From contig CALESE010000118.1 of NCBI GenBank assembly GCA_937907205.1, forward strand, positions 1 through 7,200: a DNA stretch of 7,200 nucleotides. The letters run 5' to 3'. Position numbers and translations under genes: made by a program. The notes below the pieces were generated by a model that was not told the origin of the DNA, made no database searches, and saw only the letters and a program-made list of their open reading frames with translations. Shown here one piece after another: positions 1-6,904 of the stretch (the stretch's first letter is position 1; each line of letters starts with the position of its first letter). This stretch comes from an uncultured Romboutsia sp. GTDB taxonomy: Bacteria; Bacillota; Clostridia; Peptostreptococcales; Peptostreptococcaceae.

Positions 1-4
1 GGTT

Positions 5-1855
5 ATGGATAAATTACATAAAATTTTATATATAATAAATAATAATCAAAATGTAAATCAAAGAGATTTATCATCGATATCGGGATTATCAATAGGTGGA
101 GTTAATTCTATAATAAAGGAGTTACAAGAATTAGAATATATTAATATAGATAAACAAAAAAGAAAAAGTATATATATATTAACTAAAAAGGGAATAAATT
201 CATTAGAAAAAGCAATACAAGAAGAACAAAATAAAAAAATAAATATCCATTCAGAAAGATATAAAAAAGTTAAACAAGCTGTAATATTAGCTGCAGGTAG
301 AAAAGAGGAATTTGGAAAGCCAGTAGCTTTTTTAGATATAAAAGATAAAAAAATTATAGATAGATTTATGGATATATTAAGTGATAATGGAATAGAAAAA
401 GTAGTCATAGTAACAGGGTACCAAAGTTCATATTACGAAGAATATGCAAAGAATAATAATAAAATAACATTAATAAAAAATGATAAGTATAAATGGAGTG
501 GAACTATGACATCTTTATCATTAGTAAAGGATATTATAGATGATGATTTTTTATTACTTGAAAATGATATGATTTTTGAAGAGAGAGCTATCAAGGAAAT
601 ATTAAAAAGTAAAGATAGAGATTGTATGCTAATAACTAGTGAAAGTGGTTCAGGAGATGAAGCTCTAGTTGAAATAAGAGATGGATATATATATAAGATG
701 TCAAAAGATGTTCATCAATTTAATAAAATTGATGGAGAAATGATAGGTATAAGTAAAATATCTTATGAAGTATTTGAAAAGATGTTAGAACAATTTAAGC
801 ATAATAAAAATCCATATCTAAATTATGAATATATGCTTATGGATATAGGCAGAGAATTTAAGATTGGATACAAAAAAATAGATGATTTAGTATGGTCAGA
901 AATAGATTCAATGGTTCACTATGAAAGATTTATAAAGAAAATATACAGTAAATTACTAAGAAAGGAACAAGAAATAAAAATAAACAATATAAAAGAGAAG
1001 TTAGTTAATATACTTGATGTAGATGAATCTGAAATAGAAGAAGTAGCATTAGCTGGTGGTATGACTAATAAAAACTATAAAGTAAAAATAAGTGGTAAAG
1101 ATTATATGTTAAGAATACCTGGCAATGGTACAGAGAGTATGATAAGTAGAATAAATGAAAAGCATAATAGCAAATTAGCTAATGAACTTGGTATAGATAC
1201 TCATATATTATACTTTGATGAAGTATCAGGAATAAAAATTAGTGAATTAATAGAAGATGCAGAAACAATAAACTCTCAAACTGCAAAAAGAGAAGACATT
1301 ATGGAATCAACAACATCAATACTTAGAAAACTTCATAATTCTGGATTAAAATTTAATAACACTTTTGATGTATTTAAAGAAATAGTAAAATATGAACAAT
1401 TACTAAAAGAGGCAAATGGAAATAACTTTAAAGATTACTTAGATATAAGAACTAAAGTAATGAGTTTAGAAAATAAATTAGAAAAATTATGTAGAGAAAT
1501 TAAGCCATGTCATAATGATACAGTTGCCGAAAACTTTATAAAAGGAAAAAATGATAAATTATATTTAATAGACTGGGAATACTCAGGTAGTAATGACCCA
1601 ATGTGGGATTTAGCTGCTCATATAATAGAGTGTGATTTTAATACAGATGAAGAAGAATTATTCATTCAAAAATATTTTGAAACAAATAAAGTAGAAGAAA
1701 AATATAAAACTAAAATACTTATCTACAAAATATGCCAAGATTTCTTATGGAGCTTATGGACAAATATAAAAGAAGCTAAGGGTGATGACTTTGGTAGTTA
1801 TGGAATAGATAGATATAATAGGGCAAAAGAAAATCTTAATTTATTGGGAGAATAA
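5..1855 (+). CDS. licA: LicA-type choline kinase fused to a winged-helix domain and a LicC-like nucleotidyltransferase domain
   Basis: This 616-residue protein probably phosphorylates choline to phosphocholine in the cytoplasm, the first step towards CDP-choline. Three parts are visible. Residues 1-70 look like a MarR-like winged helix (VNQRDLSSISGLSIGGVNSI, then a basic wing). Residues 91-305 are a nucleotidyltransferase fold (AVILAAGRKEEFGKPVAFL; LLENDMIF with D188; WSEIDS with D301). Residues 330-616 are a choline/aminoglycoside-kinase fold with GGMTNKNYKV (351-360), the catalytic loop HNDTVAEN (H503, D505, N510) and the metal aspartate in LIDWEYSG (D523). LicC-LicA fusions are known, for example in Treponema denticola; the added winged helix hints at regulation or autoregulation, which is inference. 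The nucleotidyltransferase part lacks the GxGTR signature seen in the separate LicC downstream. The ATG fits the usual start of winged-helix domains, but only four bases precede it, so an upstream start cannot be excluded. It is the first visible gene of a three-gene operon, two bases before the next start. Confidence 0.85.
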   Translation: MDKLHKILYIINNNQNVNQRDLSSISGLSIGGVNSIIKELQELEYINIDKQKRKSIYILTKKGINSLEKAIQEEQNKKINIHSERYKKVKQAVILAAGRKEEFGKPVAFLDIKDKKIIDRFMDILSDNGIEKVVIVTGYQSSYYEEYAKNNNKITLIKNDKYKWSGTMTSLSLVKDIIDDDFLLLENDMIFEERAIKEILKSKDRDCMLITSESGSGDEALVEIRDGYIYKMSKDVHQFNKIDGEMIGISKISYEVFEKMLEQFKHNKNPYLNYEYMLMDIGREFKIGYKKIDDLVWSEIDSMVHYERFIKKIYSKLLRKEQEIKINNIKEKLVNILDVDESEIEEVALAGGMTNKNYKVKISGKDYMLRIPGNGTESMISRINEKHNSKLANELGIDTHILYFDEVSGIKISELIEDAETINSQTAKREDIMESTTSILRKLHNSGLKFNNTFDVFKEIVKYEQLLKEANGNNFKDYLDIRTKVMSLENKLEKLCREIKPCHNDTVAENFIKGKNDKLYLIDWEYSGSNDPMWDLAAHIIECDFNTDEEELFIQKYFETNKVEEKYKTKILIYKICQDFLWSLWTNIKEAKGDDFGSYGIDRYNRAKENLNLLGE

Positions 1856-1857
1856 TT

Positions 1858-2787
1858 ATGAATAGAGATAATAAAATAGGTATAACATCAGGTGTACTAT
1901 CTGGAGCATTATGGGGACTAGACACTGTACTTACAGGAATAATATTAAGCCAAGATCCATTTATATCAACACAACAAGCAATAATGTTAGCACCTATAAT
2001 AAGTGCATTTTTACATGATACATTTTCTAGTTTATGGATGATGATATATTTAATTTTTAAGAGAGAATTTGCAAAAACAATAAAATTATTAAACACTAGA
2101 AGCGGACGATTTGTTGCTTTAGCAGCATTGTTTGGTGGACCAATAGGAATGGCAGCATATTTACTTGCAATAAATTATATAGGGGCAGGATATACTGCTA
2201 GTATTTCTGCAATATATCCTGCAGTTGGGGCATTTTTTGCATATATATTCTTGAAGGAAAAGTTAAGTATAAGAGGATGGATTGGATTAGGATTAAGTAT
2301 TATATCTATAATAATTCTAGGGTATACACCAGATAGCAATGTTGGATCTAATTTCTTTATAGGATTTATATTTGCTTTAGTATGTGTACTTGGATGGTCA
2401 CTTGAAAGTGTTATATGTGCTTATGGAATGAAGGATGATGAAGTAAATTCAATACAAGCATTACAAATAAGGCAATTAGTATCAGCACTATTTTATGGTA
2501 TAATAATAGTTCCTATAATTGGAGGGATGGGCCTTACTAAAGTTGTACTAACATCAAATGTACCTATAATAATAATGTTAACAGCATTAGTAGGAACTTT
2601 ATCATATAATTTTTACTATAAAGCAATAGATAAAGTAGGACCAGTAAAAGCTACAGGTCTTAATGTAACATATTCAATATGGGCAATAATATTTGATGTA
2701 TTAATATTAGGAAATGCTATAACTATAAAATTAATAATATGTGCAATGCTTATAATAATAGGATCAGTTTTAGTATCTAAAAACTAA
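1858..2787 (+). CDS. licB: LicB-type choline permease (EamA/DMT family)
   Basis: This 309-residue integral membrane protein probably takes up choline for the neighbouring kinase. It is almost entirely hydrophobic and can be read as about ten membrane helices arranged as two EamA repeats, roughly residues 7-158 and 168-307. The first half has the family-like SGALWGLDTVLTG near the start, and AAYLLAINYIGAGYTASISA followed by a YPAVGAFFAYIFLKEKLS stretch. The second half repeats this pattern with LSYNFYYKAIDKVGPVKATG and an ending LILGNAITIK. Length is close to pneumococcal LicB. The start follows a GGGAG site seven bases upstream, which lies inside the end of the preceding gene, so the two are translationally close and surely co-transcribed. 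The choline substrate is inferred from the operon (kinase before, cytidylyltransferase after); the EamA family alone would not give it. Confidence 0.85.
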   Translation: MNRDNKIGITSGVLSGALWGLDTVLTGIILSQDPFISTQQAIMLAPIISAFLHDTFSSLWMMIYLIFKREFAKTIKLLNTRSGRFVALAALFGGPIGMAAYLLAINYIGAGYTASISAIYPAVGAFFAYIFLKEKLSIRGWIGLGLSIISIIILGYTPDSNVGSNFFIGFIFALVCVLGWSLESVICAYGMKDDEVNSIQALQIRQLVSALFYGIIIVPIIGGMGLTKVVLTSNVPIIIMLTALVGTLSYNFYYKAIDKVGPVKATGLNVTYSIWAIIFDVLILGNAITIKLIICAMLIIIGSVLVSKN

Positions 2788-2804
2788 CTGCAAAGGAGAA
2801 TAAA

Positions 2805-3497
2805 ATGAGAGCTATACTTTTAGCGGCAGGAATGGGGACAAGACTTAGACCATTAACGCTTGAAACACCAAAGTCATTAGTAAAGGTTAATAATAAACCT
2901 ATGTTAGAAACACAAGTTGAATATTTAATAGAAAAGGGAATAAAAGAAATTATAGTTGTTACAGGATATTTAAGTGAAAAATTTGATTATTTAAAGGAAA
3001 AATATAATATTAAATTAGTACACAATGATAAATACAATGTGTATAACAATATATATACAATGTATTTAGTAAAAGAATATTTGGGAGATAGCTATGTAAT
3101 AGATGCAGATATTTACCTACATAATAATTTTATAGATGAAAATATATGTGAATCAACATACTTTAGTGGGTACAAAGAAGAATTCAAAAATGAATGGATA
3201 ATAGAATTTGATAATAACAATAAGGTTAATAATATTGTAGTAGGGGATGATAAAGGATATATACTTTGTGGTGTATCTTATTGGTCAAAAAAAGATTCAA
3301 AACTAATAGTAGAAAAATTAGAAGAAGCTATTAATGATAGAGATTTTGAAAACCTATATTGGGATGATATAGTAAAGGAAAATATAAAAGATTTAGATGT
3401 ATATATAAGAAAAATTCAATCAGATGATTGTTTTGAAATCGATTCACTAGAGGATTTACAAAAAGTAAATGAATATATAAAATATAAAAGGGCTTAA
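2805..3497 (+). CDS. licC: LicC, CTP:phosphocholine cytidylyltransferase
   Basis: This 230-residue cytoplasmic enzyme is expected to make CDP-choline and pyrophosphate from CTP and phosphocholine. It is a single nucleotidyltransferase domain, the usual length for LicC. The nucleotide-binding signature LAAGMGTRLRPLT (6-18) and the lysine of TPKSLV (K23) are intact. HNDKYNVYNNIYTMY (73-87), YVIDADIYL with D100 and D102, NEWIIEF, GVSYW, NLYWDDI and the closing FEIDSLEDL with D213 follow, in the same order as I recall in pneumococcal LicC. This makes it LicC rather than a general sugar nucleotidyltransferase such as RmlA. An AAGGAG site lies six bases before the ATG, and 17 bases separate it from licB. 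A terminator hairpin overlaps its stop codon, so it ends the operon. Together with the fused first gene, the operon encodes two nucleotidyltransferase domains. Confidence 0.9.
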   Translation: MRAILLAAGMGTRLRPLTLETPKSLVKVNNKPMLETQVEYLIEKGIKEIIVVTGYLSEKFDYLKEKYNIKLVHNDKYNVYNNIYTMYLVKEYLGDSYVIDADIYLHNNFIDENICESTYFSGYKEEFKNEWIIEFDNNNKVNNIVVGDDKGYILCGVSYWSKKDSKLIVEKLEEAINDRDFENLYWDDIVKENIKDLDVYIRKIQSDDCFEIDSLEDLQKVNEYIKYKRA

Positions 3498-3509
3498 AAG
3501 CTCTTTTTT
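3486..3509 (+). terminator. Rho-independent terminator after licC
   Basis: Stem AAAAGGGC (3486-3493) pairs with GCTCTTTT (3500-3507), with one G-U wobble and a six-base loop, and runs into a six-T tract ending at 3509. The stop codon of licC lies in the loop. The stem is short, but its position and the T-run fit a terminator that ends the lic operon and separates it from the cell-wall hydrolase genes. Confidence 0.7.
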
Positions 3510-3518
3510 GTTTAAATA

Positions 3519-3562
3519 TTTAACATTACATGAGTAGATTTACTATACTTAATATGTAATAT
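3519..3562 (+). promoter_or_regulatory. Candidate promoter/operator region upstream of the amidase gene
   Basis: The 141 bases between licC and the amidase gene must hold the amidase promoter, since a terminator precedes them. A weak match is TTTAAC (3519-3524), 16 bases, then TACTAT (3541-3546); the same TTACTAT string recurs at the candidate promoter of the next gene. An inverted repeat ATTACAT (3525-3531) / ATGTAAT (3554-3560) brackets this -10 candidate and could be an operator. In such AT-rich DNA both matches may be chance. The rest of the gap (3563-3625) shows no structure I can name. Confidence 0.25.
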
Positions 3563-3638
3563 AAAGTCTGTTTTTGTAATAAATACTAAACTTTAAGGGG
3601 AAAAGTGGTGAAAAATTAGACAATAGGGGAGGATTAAT

Positions 3639-4718
3639 ATGAACAAAAATTTAAAAAAGATATTAGGAATATCTTTAATTATGGTAGGTACCATAGCATT
3701 TAATGCTACAAATACATTTGCATATCATAATGATGATGAACAACAAGAGTACACAGATAGTTTATCTAAAAAATATGAGCAAAAATTAAAGAGTATACAA
3801 AGGGCAAGTATACAAAATAAAGGATTTACAGTAGTGATAGATGCAGGCCATGGAGGTAAGGATTCAGGGGCTACAAATAAGGGTCTTAAATTGTACGAAA
3901 AAAATCTTAATTTAGATATAGCAAAAGCTATTGAAAAAAGACTTAGTAACCTAGGTATAAATGTAATAATGACAAGAACTAATGATACCTTTTTAGAGTT
4001 ATATGAAAGATCAGCCATAGCAAATTCAAAAGGAGCAGATTTATTTGTAAGTGTACATAATGATACATCACAAGGTAATGGAGATGGAGCTCATATAATA
4101 CATTCTGTTCATGATAAAAATAGTGGTATGAGTAAAACCTTAGCTACTAACATAGGTAATAGCATAAAATCTAATACAACTCAAAATTTAAAAAAATATA
4201 GTCCTATATGGTCTAGATATAATTCAAAGAAAAATGATGATTATTATTCAGTAATAAGACAAACTCAAATACCAGCAGTAATAGTTGAACATGCATTTAT
4301 AAATAATAATGATATACAGGCAGTAGACACACCAAAGAAAAGAACTATAATGGGAAATGCTGTTGCAGATGGAATATATAAAACTATTAAAGAGAATTTC
4401 AGTGGTTGGATGAAGTATAAAAATAAGTGGGTTTACTATCAAGGAGCTGAAAAAATAAAAGCAACAGGTTGGAAACTTATAGATGGAGTTTGGTACTATT
4501 TCAATGAAAATGGATTGATGCAAAAAGGATGGAATAAAGTTGATAATATATGGTACTACTTAAATGAAAGTGGAGCAATGCAAACAGGTTGGTTAAATAT
4601 AGGCAATAATAAATACTATTTAAAAGAAAGTGGAGAGATGGTAACTGGTAAATTTGTTATAGACTTAGCAGAATACTATTTTGATGGAAGTGGTAAATTA
4701 GTTCAAAATTATCAATAA
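3639..4718 (+). CDS. Secreted choline-binding N-acetylmuramoyl-L-alanine amidase (Amidase_3)
   Basis: This 359-residue enzyme should be exported and cut the bond between N-acetylmuramic acid and L-alanine in peptidoglycan. A signal peptide has a lysine-rich start, a hydrophobic core (8-21) and a likely cut after TFA at residue 28. A linker (29-61) precedes a zinc amidase domain (about 62-254). Expected zinc ligands are H71 in DAGHGG, E87 in YEKNLNL and H140 in SVHND; the catalytic glutamate is E217 in VEHAF. The C-terminus (256-356) holds five choline-binding repeats of the GW...WYY type; the last has lost its leading Trp. These should dock the enzyme on phosphocholine-decorated polymers, matching the lic operon just upstream. 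This resembles pneumococcal LytA in plan, but LytA has a different amidase family. The start is fixed by GGGGAGG six bases before the ATG. Autolysis or cell separation is the likely role; a prophage lysin is less likely because of the signal peptide and lack of a holin. Confidence 0.9.
   Translation: MNKNLKKILGISLIMVGTIAFNATNTFAYHNDDEQQEYTDSLSKKYEQKLKSIQRASIQNKGFTVVIDAGHGGKDSGATNKGLKLYEKNLNLDIAKAIEKRLSNLGINVIMTRTNDTFLELYERSAIANSKGADLFVSVHNDTSQGNGDGAHIIHSVHDKNSGMSKTLATNIGNSIKSNTTQNLKKYSPIWSRYNSKKNDDYYSVIRQTQIPAVIVEHAFINNNDIQAVDTPKKRTIMGNAVADGIYKTIKENFSGWMKYKNKWVYYQGAEKIKATGWKLIDGVWYYFNENGLMQKGWNKVDNIWYYLNESGAMQTGWLNIGNNKYYLKESGEMVTGKFVIDLAEYYFDGSGKLVQNYQ
4404..4706 (+). repeat. Five choline-binding repeats at the amidase C-terminus
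   Basis: Five tandem units of about 20 residues (amidase residues 256-276, 277-296, 297-316, 317-336, 337-356) share a GW-x4-5-D/N-x2-WYY-x3-SG-x-M-x2 pattern. Units 2 and 3 are the most typical; unit 4 has KYY for WYY, and unit 5 begins GK and has EYY. Such Trp/Tyr repeats form choline sites between neighbouring units (CW_binding_1 family). Confidence 0.85.
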
Positions 4719-4730
4719 TAATCTTAATAA

Positions 4731-4759
4731 TTGAAAAATAGTTACAATTATGTTACTAT
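4731..4759 (+). promoter_or_regulatory. Candidate extended -10 promoter for the NlpC/P60 gene
   Basis: TTGAAA (4731-4736), a 17-base spacer and TACTAT (4754-4759), with TG one base before the -10 (4751-4752), form a fair sigma-A-type promoter with an extended -10. It sits 34 bases before the ATG. No terminator is visible after the amidase stop, so this gene may be read both from here and through from the amidase gene. Confidence 0.5.
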
Positions 4760-4782
4760 TATAGTTAAATATTGGAATAATA

Positions 4783-4787
4783 GGGAG
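4783..4787 (+). promoter_or_regulatory. Ribosome binding site that fixes the NlpC/P60 start
   Basis: GGGAG lies six bases before the ATG at 4794. The reading frame is open further up to a TTG at 4731, but that would add 21 residues before the signal peptide and would overlap the promoter, so the ATG is preferred. Confidence 0.8.
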
Positions 4788-4793
4788 ATTGTT

Positions 4794-5840
4794 ATGAATA
4801 AAAAAAGTAGTATATTGAAATTTGCAGCAACAGCTGCTATAGCATGTTCAGTATCTTTAGTTACTAATATAGATTTAATAAATGCAACATCTAATAATAA
4901 GTCTAATATTAAAAATGTTAGAGAAGTTAAAGATGGTTGGAAACTTGAAAATGGGAAATGGTACTATTATAAATCTGGAAATAAAAAAACTGGATGGTTA
5001 AAGGAAGATAATAAATGGTATTATCTTAAATCAGATGGAGTCATGACGGAAGATGAATGGCAATGCATAGATGGAAAATGGTATATGTTTCAAGAGAGCG
5101 GAGTAATGTATGCTAATAGTTGGTATAAGGATAACAGAGGAAATTGGTACTGGCTAAAAGGTAGTGGGGCAATGGCATCAAATGAAATATTAAGAGTAGA
5201 TGATAAGTATTATAAATTCTATGAGAGTGGATCATATAAGACAATACCTGATAATAATATTGCAAAAATAAAGGAATGTGATTTCTTAAATATAAGAAGT
5301 GAATCTAATTCAACGAGTAGAATTATTGGTAAAGTTTATACTGGAGAATTTGTAGAGGTTTTATCAGAAGGAAGTATTTGGACTAAGATTCAAACTACTA
5401 GAGGTATAATTGGATGGGTAAGTAGTAAGTATATAGAAGTTCAATATAACAATGATAATATAGATGCTAGAGTACAAAAAGTAATAGATGTTGCTAAAAA
5501 GCAATTAGGTAAACCTTATGTTTGGGGAGGAAACGGACCTGATTCATTTGATTGTTCAGGATTTACTTCTTATGTATATAATCATGGCGAAAATATAACG
5601 CTACCAAGAGTATCAAGAGATCAAGGTAAATTTGGGACATATGTATCTAAGAATGATATAAAATCTGGAGACTTATTATTCTTTGCATCTAATGGGAAAA
5701 AAATAAATCATGTAGCAATATATATAGGGGACTCACAATATATACATGCTCCAAGTTCGGGAGATTACGTTAGAATTGATAGTACAACATCAAATTATTT
5801 TAAGAAAAATTACTATAGTTCAAGACGTGTAATAAATTAA
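4794..5840 (+). CDS. Secreted choline-binding NlpC/P60 peptidoglycan endopeptidase with SH3 domain
   Basis: This 348-residue exported enzyme probably cuts peptidoglycan stem peptides (gamma-D-glutamyl to diamino acid bond, the usual NlpC/P60 target). A signal peptide (KK near the start, hydrophobic core about 7-24, likely cut after INA at 31) is followed by five choline-binding repeats (48-150), a bacterial SH3 domain (about 155-216, with FLNIRSESNSTSRIIGKV and GIIGWVSSKYIEV) and the NlpC/P60 domain (about 224-346). The catalytic set is complete: C254 in FDCSGF, H306 in NHVAIYIG, H318 in YIHAP. The PYVWGG and SGDLLFF strings are typical. Its repeats are N-terminal, whereas those of the upstream amidase are C-terminal, so the two enzymes share an anchor but not an architecture. 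It lies 75 bases after the amidase gene in the same direction. The two enzymes cut different bonds and may cooperate in cell separation or wall turnover, which is inference. Confidence 0.9.
   Translation: MNKKSSILKFAATAAIACSVSLVTNIDLINATSNNKSNIKNVREVKDGWKLENGKWYYYKSGNKKTGWLKEDNKWYYLKSDGVMTEDEWQCIDGKWYMFQESGVMYANSWYKDNRGNWYWLKGSGAMASNEILRVDDKYYKFYESGSYKTIPDNNIAKIKECDFLNIRSESNSTSRIIGKVYTGEFVEVLSEGSIWTKIQTTRGIIGWVSSKYIEVQYNNDNIDARVQKVIDVAKKQLGKPYVWGGNGPDSFDCSGFTSYVYNHGENITLPRVSRDQGKFGTYVSKNDIKSGDLLFFASNGKKINHVAIYIGDSQYIHAPSSGDYVRIDSTTSNYFKKNYYSSRRVIN
4935..5243 (+). repeat. Five choline-binding repeats at the NlpC/P60 N-terminus
   Basis: Tandem units cover residues 48-66, 67-88, 89-109, 110-130 and 131-150. 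The first two begin GW and carry WYY; later ones drift (WYMF, WYWL, and a last unit with KYYKF and no leading Trp). At DNA level unit 1 and unit 2 of the amidase array share GGTTGGAAACTT and TGGTACTATT, which suggests a common source. Confidence 0.8.
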
Positions 5841-5878
5841 AAAAATAAAGTAAGAAAATTTCTTACTTTATTTTTTTA
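5838..5878. terminator. Bidirectional terminator between convergent genes
   Basis: A perfect 19-bp inverted repeat around a three-base loop (5857-5859) has an A-rich outer left arm and a T-rich outer right arm, so it gives a hairpin with a U-run on either strand. The left end contains the stop codon of the NlpC/P60 gene (5838-5840). The right arm contains the last codons and stop of the minus-strand glycosyltransferase (5868-5870). Only 27 bases lie between the two stops, and this one element can serve both transcripts. Confidence 0.9.
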
Positions 5879-6899
5879 TACTTGCTCTAGTATATAATAT
5901 ACTAAAAGCTATGAAGTGCATGTTTGATTGTATTAATTTTTTTAATATCTGTAAGTTTTTAGATAAGTACTTGTTATCTGTAAGGCTTATAGATTTTTTT
6001 ATTTCATCAGACTTTAGAATATTAATAACTTCATTATATTTATTTTTAAAACTTGAATTATTTCTTAATCTAAAATCAGCTATCTGAATAAGATTAGCGA
6101 AATTTCTGCCATATTCAAATTGAGTATATTTTTTTGAAGTAAAATTATATTTATCTAAAGTTTCTAAAATATATTTTCTACCCTCAATAAATTTAATAAA
6201 TGTTTTGTCTGTATTTGAGCGCATTATACTATTAGGATTAACATTCATATAGTGGTAAAATATATCACTAACTCCAGCTACACATTTAGCATAATAAAAT
6301 GCACTTAAATTAAAGCAAAGGTCTTCTCCAACTGTTATACTTTCATCTATAAATATATTGTTATTATCTAATAGGCTTTTTTTATAGAGCTTTGTACACA
6401 TAGATGCTCCACCTAAAATTTCAAAATTGTTATCTAAACTTTCAATTAGTTTAGATTTTATATCTTTATTTTGAAGTATTTCATTAGGATGTTTATAAAC
6501 TGACTTTCTTAAAACTGTTCCATCAAGTGTTTCCTCAACAAGACCAGAACAGACAATATCACAATCAAATTCTTTAGCCTTATTATATAAAGTTTCATAC
6601 ATATTAGAATCAACTATATCATCTGAATCTACAAATCCAAGATACACACCAGATGCTATAGATATACCTTTATTTCTAGTGTAAGATACACCTTTATTTT
6701 CTTGATGTATAACTTTAATCCTATTATCTAAAGTAGATAACTTATCCAATATAGCTTTACTATTATCAGTAGACCCATCGTTTATACAAATAATTTCTAT
6801 ATCAGATAATGATTGATTTGTTATACTTTTAATAGTATTTTCTATGTATTTATCACTATTATAAACAGGAATTATAATACTAACTTTTATATTTGACAT
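5868..6899 (-). CDS. Family 2 glycosyltransferase
   Basis: This 343-residue cytoplasmic enzyme probably transfers a sugar from a nucleotide donor to a growing surface glycan; donor and acceptor cannot be told from sequence. The GT-A fold covers about residues 4-220: VSIIIPVYNSDKYIENTI at the start, INDGSTDNS with D41, ENKGVSYTRNKGI, and the metal-binding DSDD at 91-94. GED at 191-193 probably supplies the catalytic base. No membrane helix of typical length is seen; the C-terminal third (about 220-343) is lysine-rich and mainly helical-looking, with a slightly hydrophobic tail, common in capsule and teichoic-type glycosyltransferases. The ATG is chosen because GGAGG lies five bases before it. 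It follows a likely polymerase gene by 24 bases on the same strand, so it is probably the last gene of a polysaccharide operon that comes in from the right. Confidence 0.85.
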   Translation of the reverse strand: MSNIKVSIIIPVYNSDKYIENTIKSITNQSLSDIEIICINDGSTDNSKAILDKLSTLDNRIKVIHQENKGVSYTRNKGISIASGVYLGFVDSDDIVDSNMYETLYNKAKEFDCDIVCSGLVEETLDGTVLRKSVYKHPNEILQNKDIKSKLIESLDNNFEILGGASMCTKLYKKSLLDNNNIFIDESITVGEDLCFNLSAFYYAKCVAGVSDIFYHYMNVNPNSIMRSNTDKTFIKFIEGRKYILETLDKYNFTSKKYTQFEYGRNFANLIQIADFRLRNNSSFKNKYNEVINILKSDEIKKSISLTDNKYLSKNLQILKKLIQSNMHFIAFSILYTRASIKK

Positions 6900-6904
6900 A
6901 AATT

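Noticed and set aside
58..408. Minus-strand open frame inside the first gene
   Set aside because: It lies antisense to a well-supported domain, has no ribosome binding site or recognisable domain, and reflects AT-rich shadow coding. The minus-strand frames at 1836-2096, 3725-4018 and 4248-4523 were dismissed for the same reason.
2805..3497. Sugar-1-phosphate nucleotidyltransferase (RmlA/GalU type)
   Set aside because: The length of 230 residues, the HNDKYNVYNN, NLYWDDI and FEIDSLEDL strings and the licB/licA neighbours fit LicC better.
3601..3619. Tiny GTG-GTG-AAA-AAT-TAG frame after AAGGGG, as a leader peptide
   Set aside because: Only three to four codons, no attenuator hairpin around it, easily chance.
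3639..4718. Amidase as a prophage endolysin
   Set aside because: It has a signal peptide, and no holin or phage structural gene is nearby; the lic neighbours explain the choline-binding domain better.
4731..4793. N-terminal extension of the NlpC/P60 gene from a TTG
   Set aside because: It would put 21 extra residues before a normal signal peptide and would overlap a good promoter; the ATG at 4794 has its own GGGAG site.
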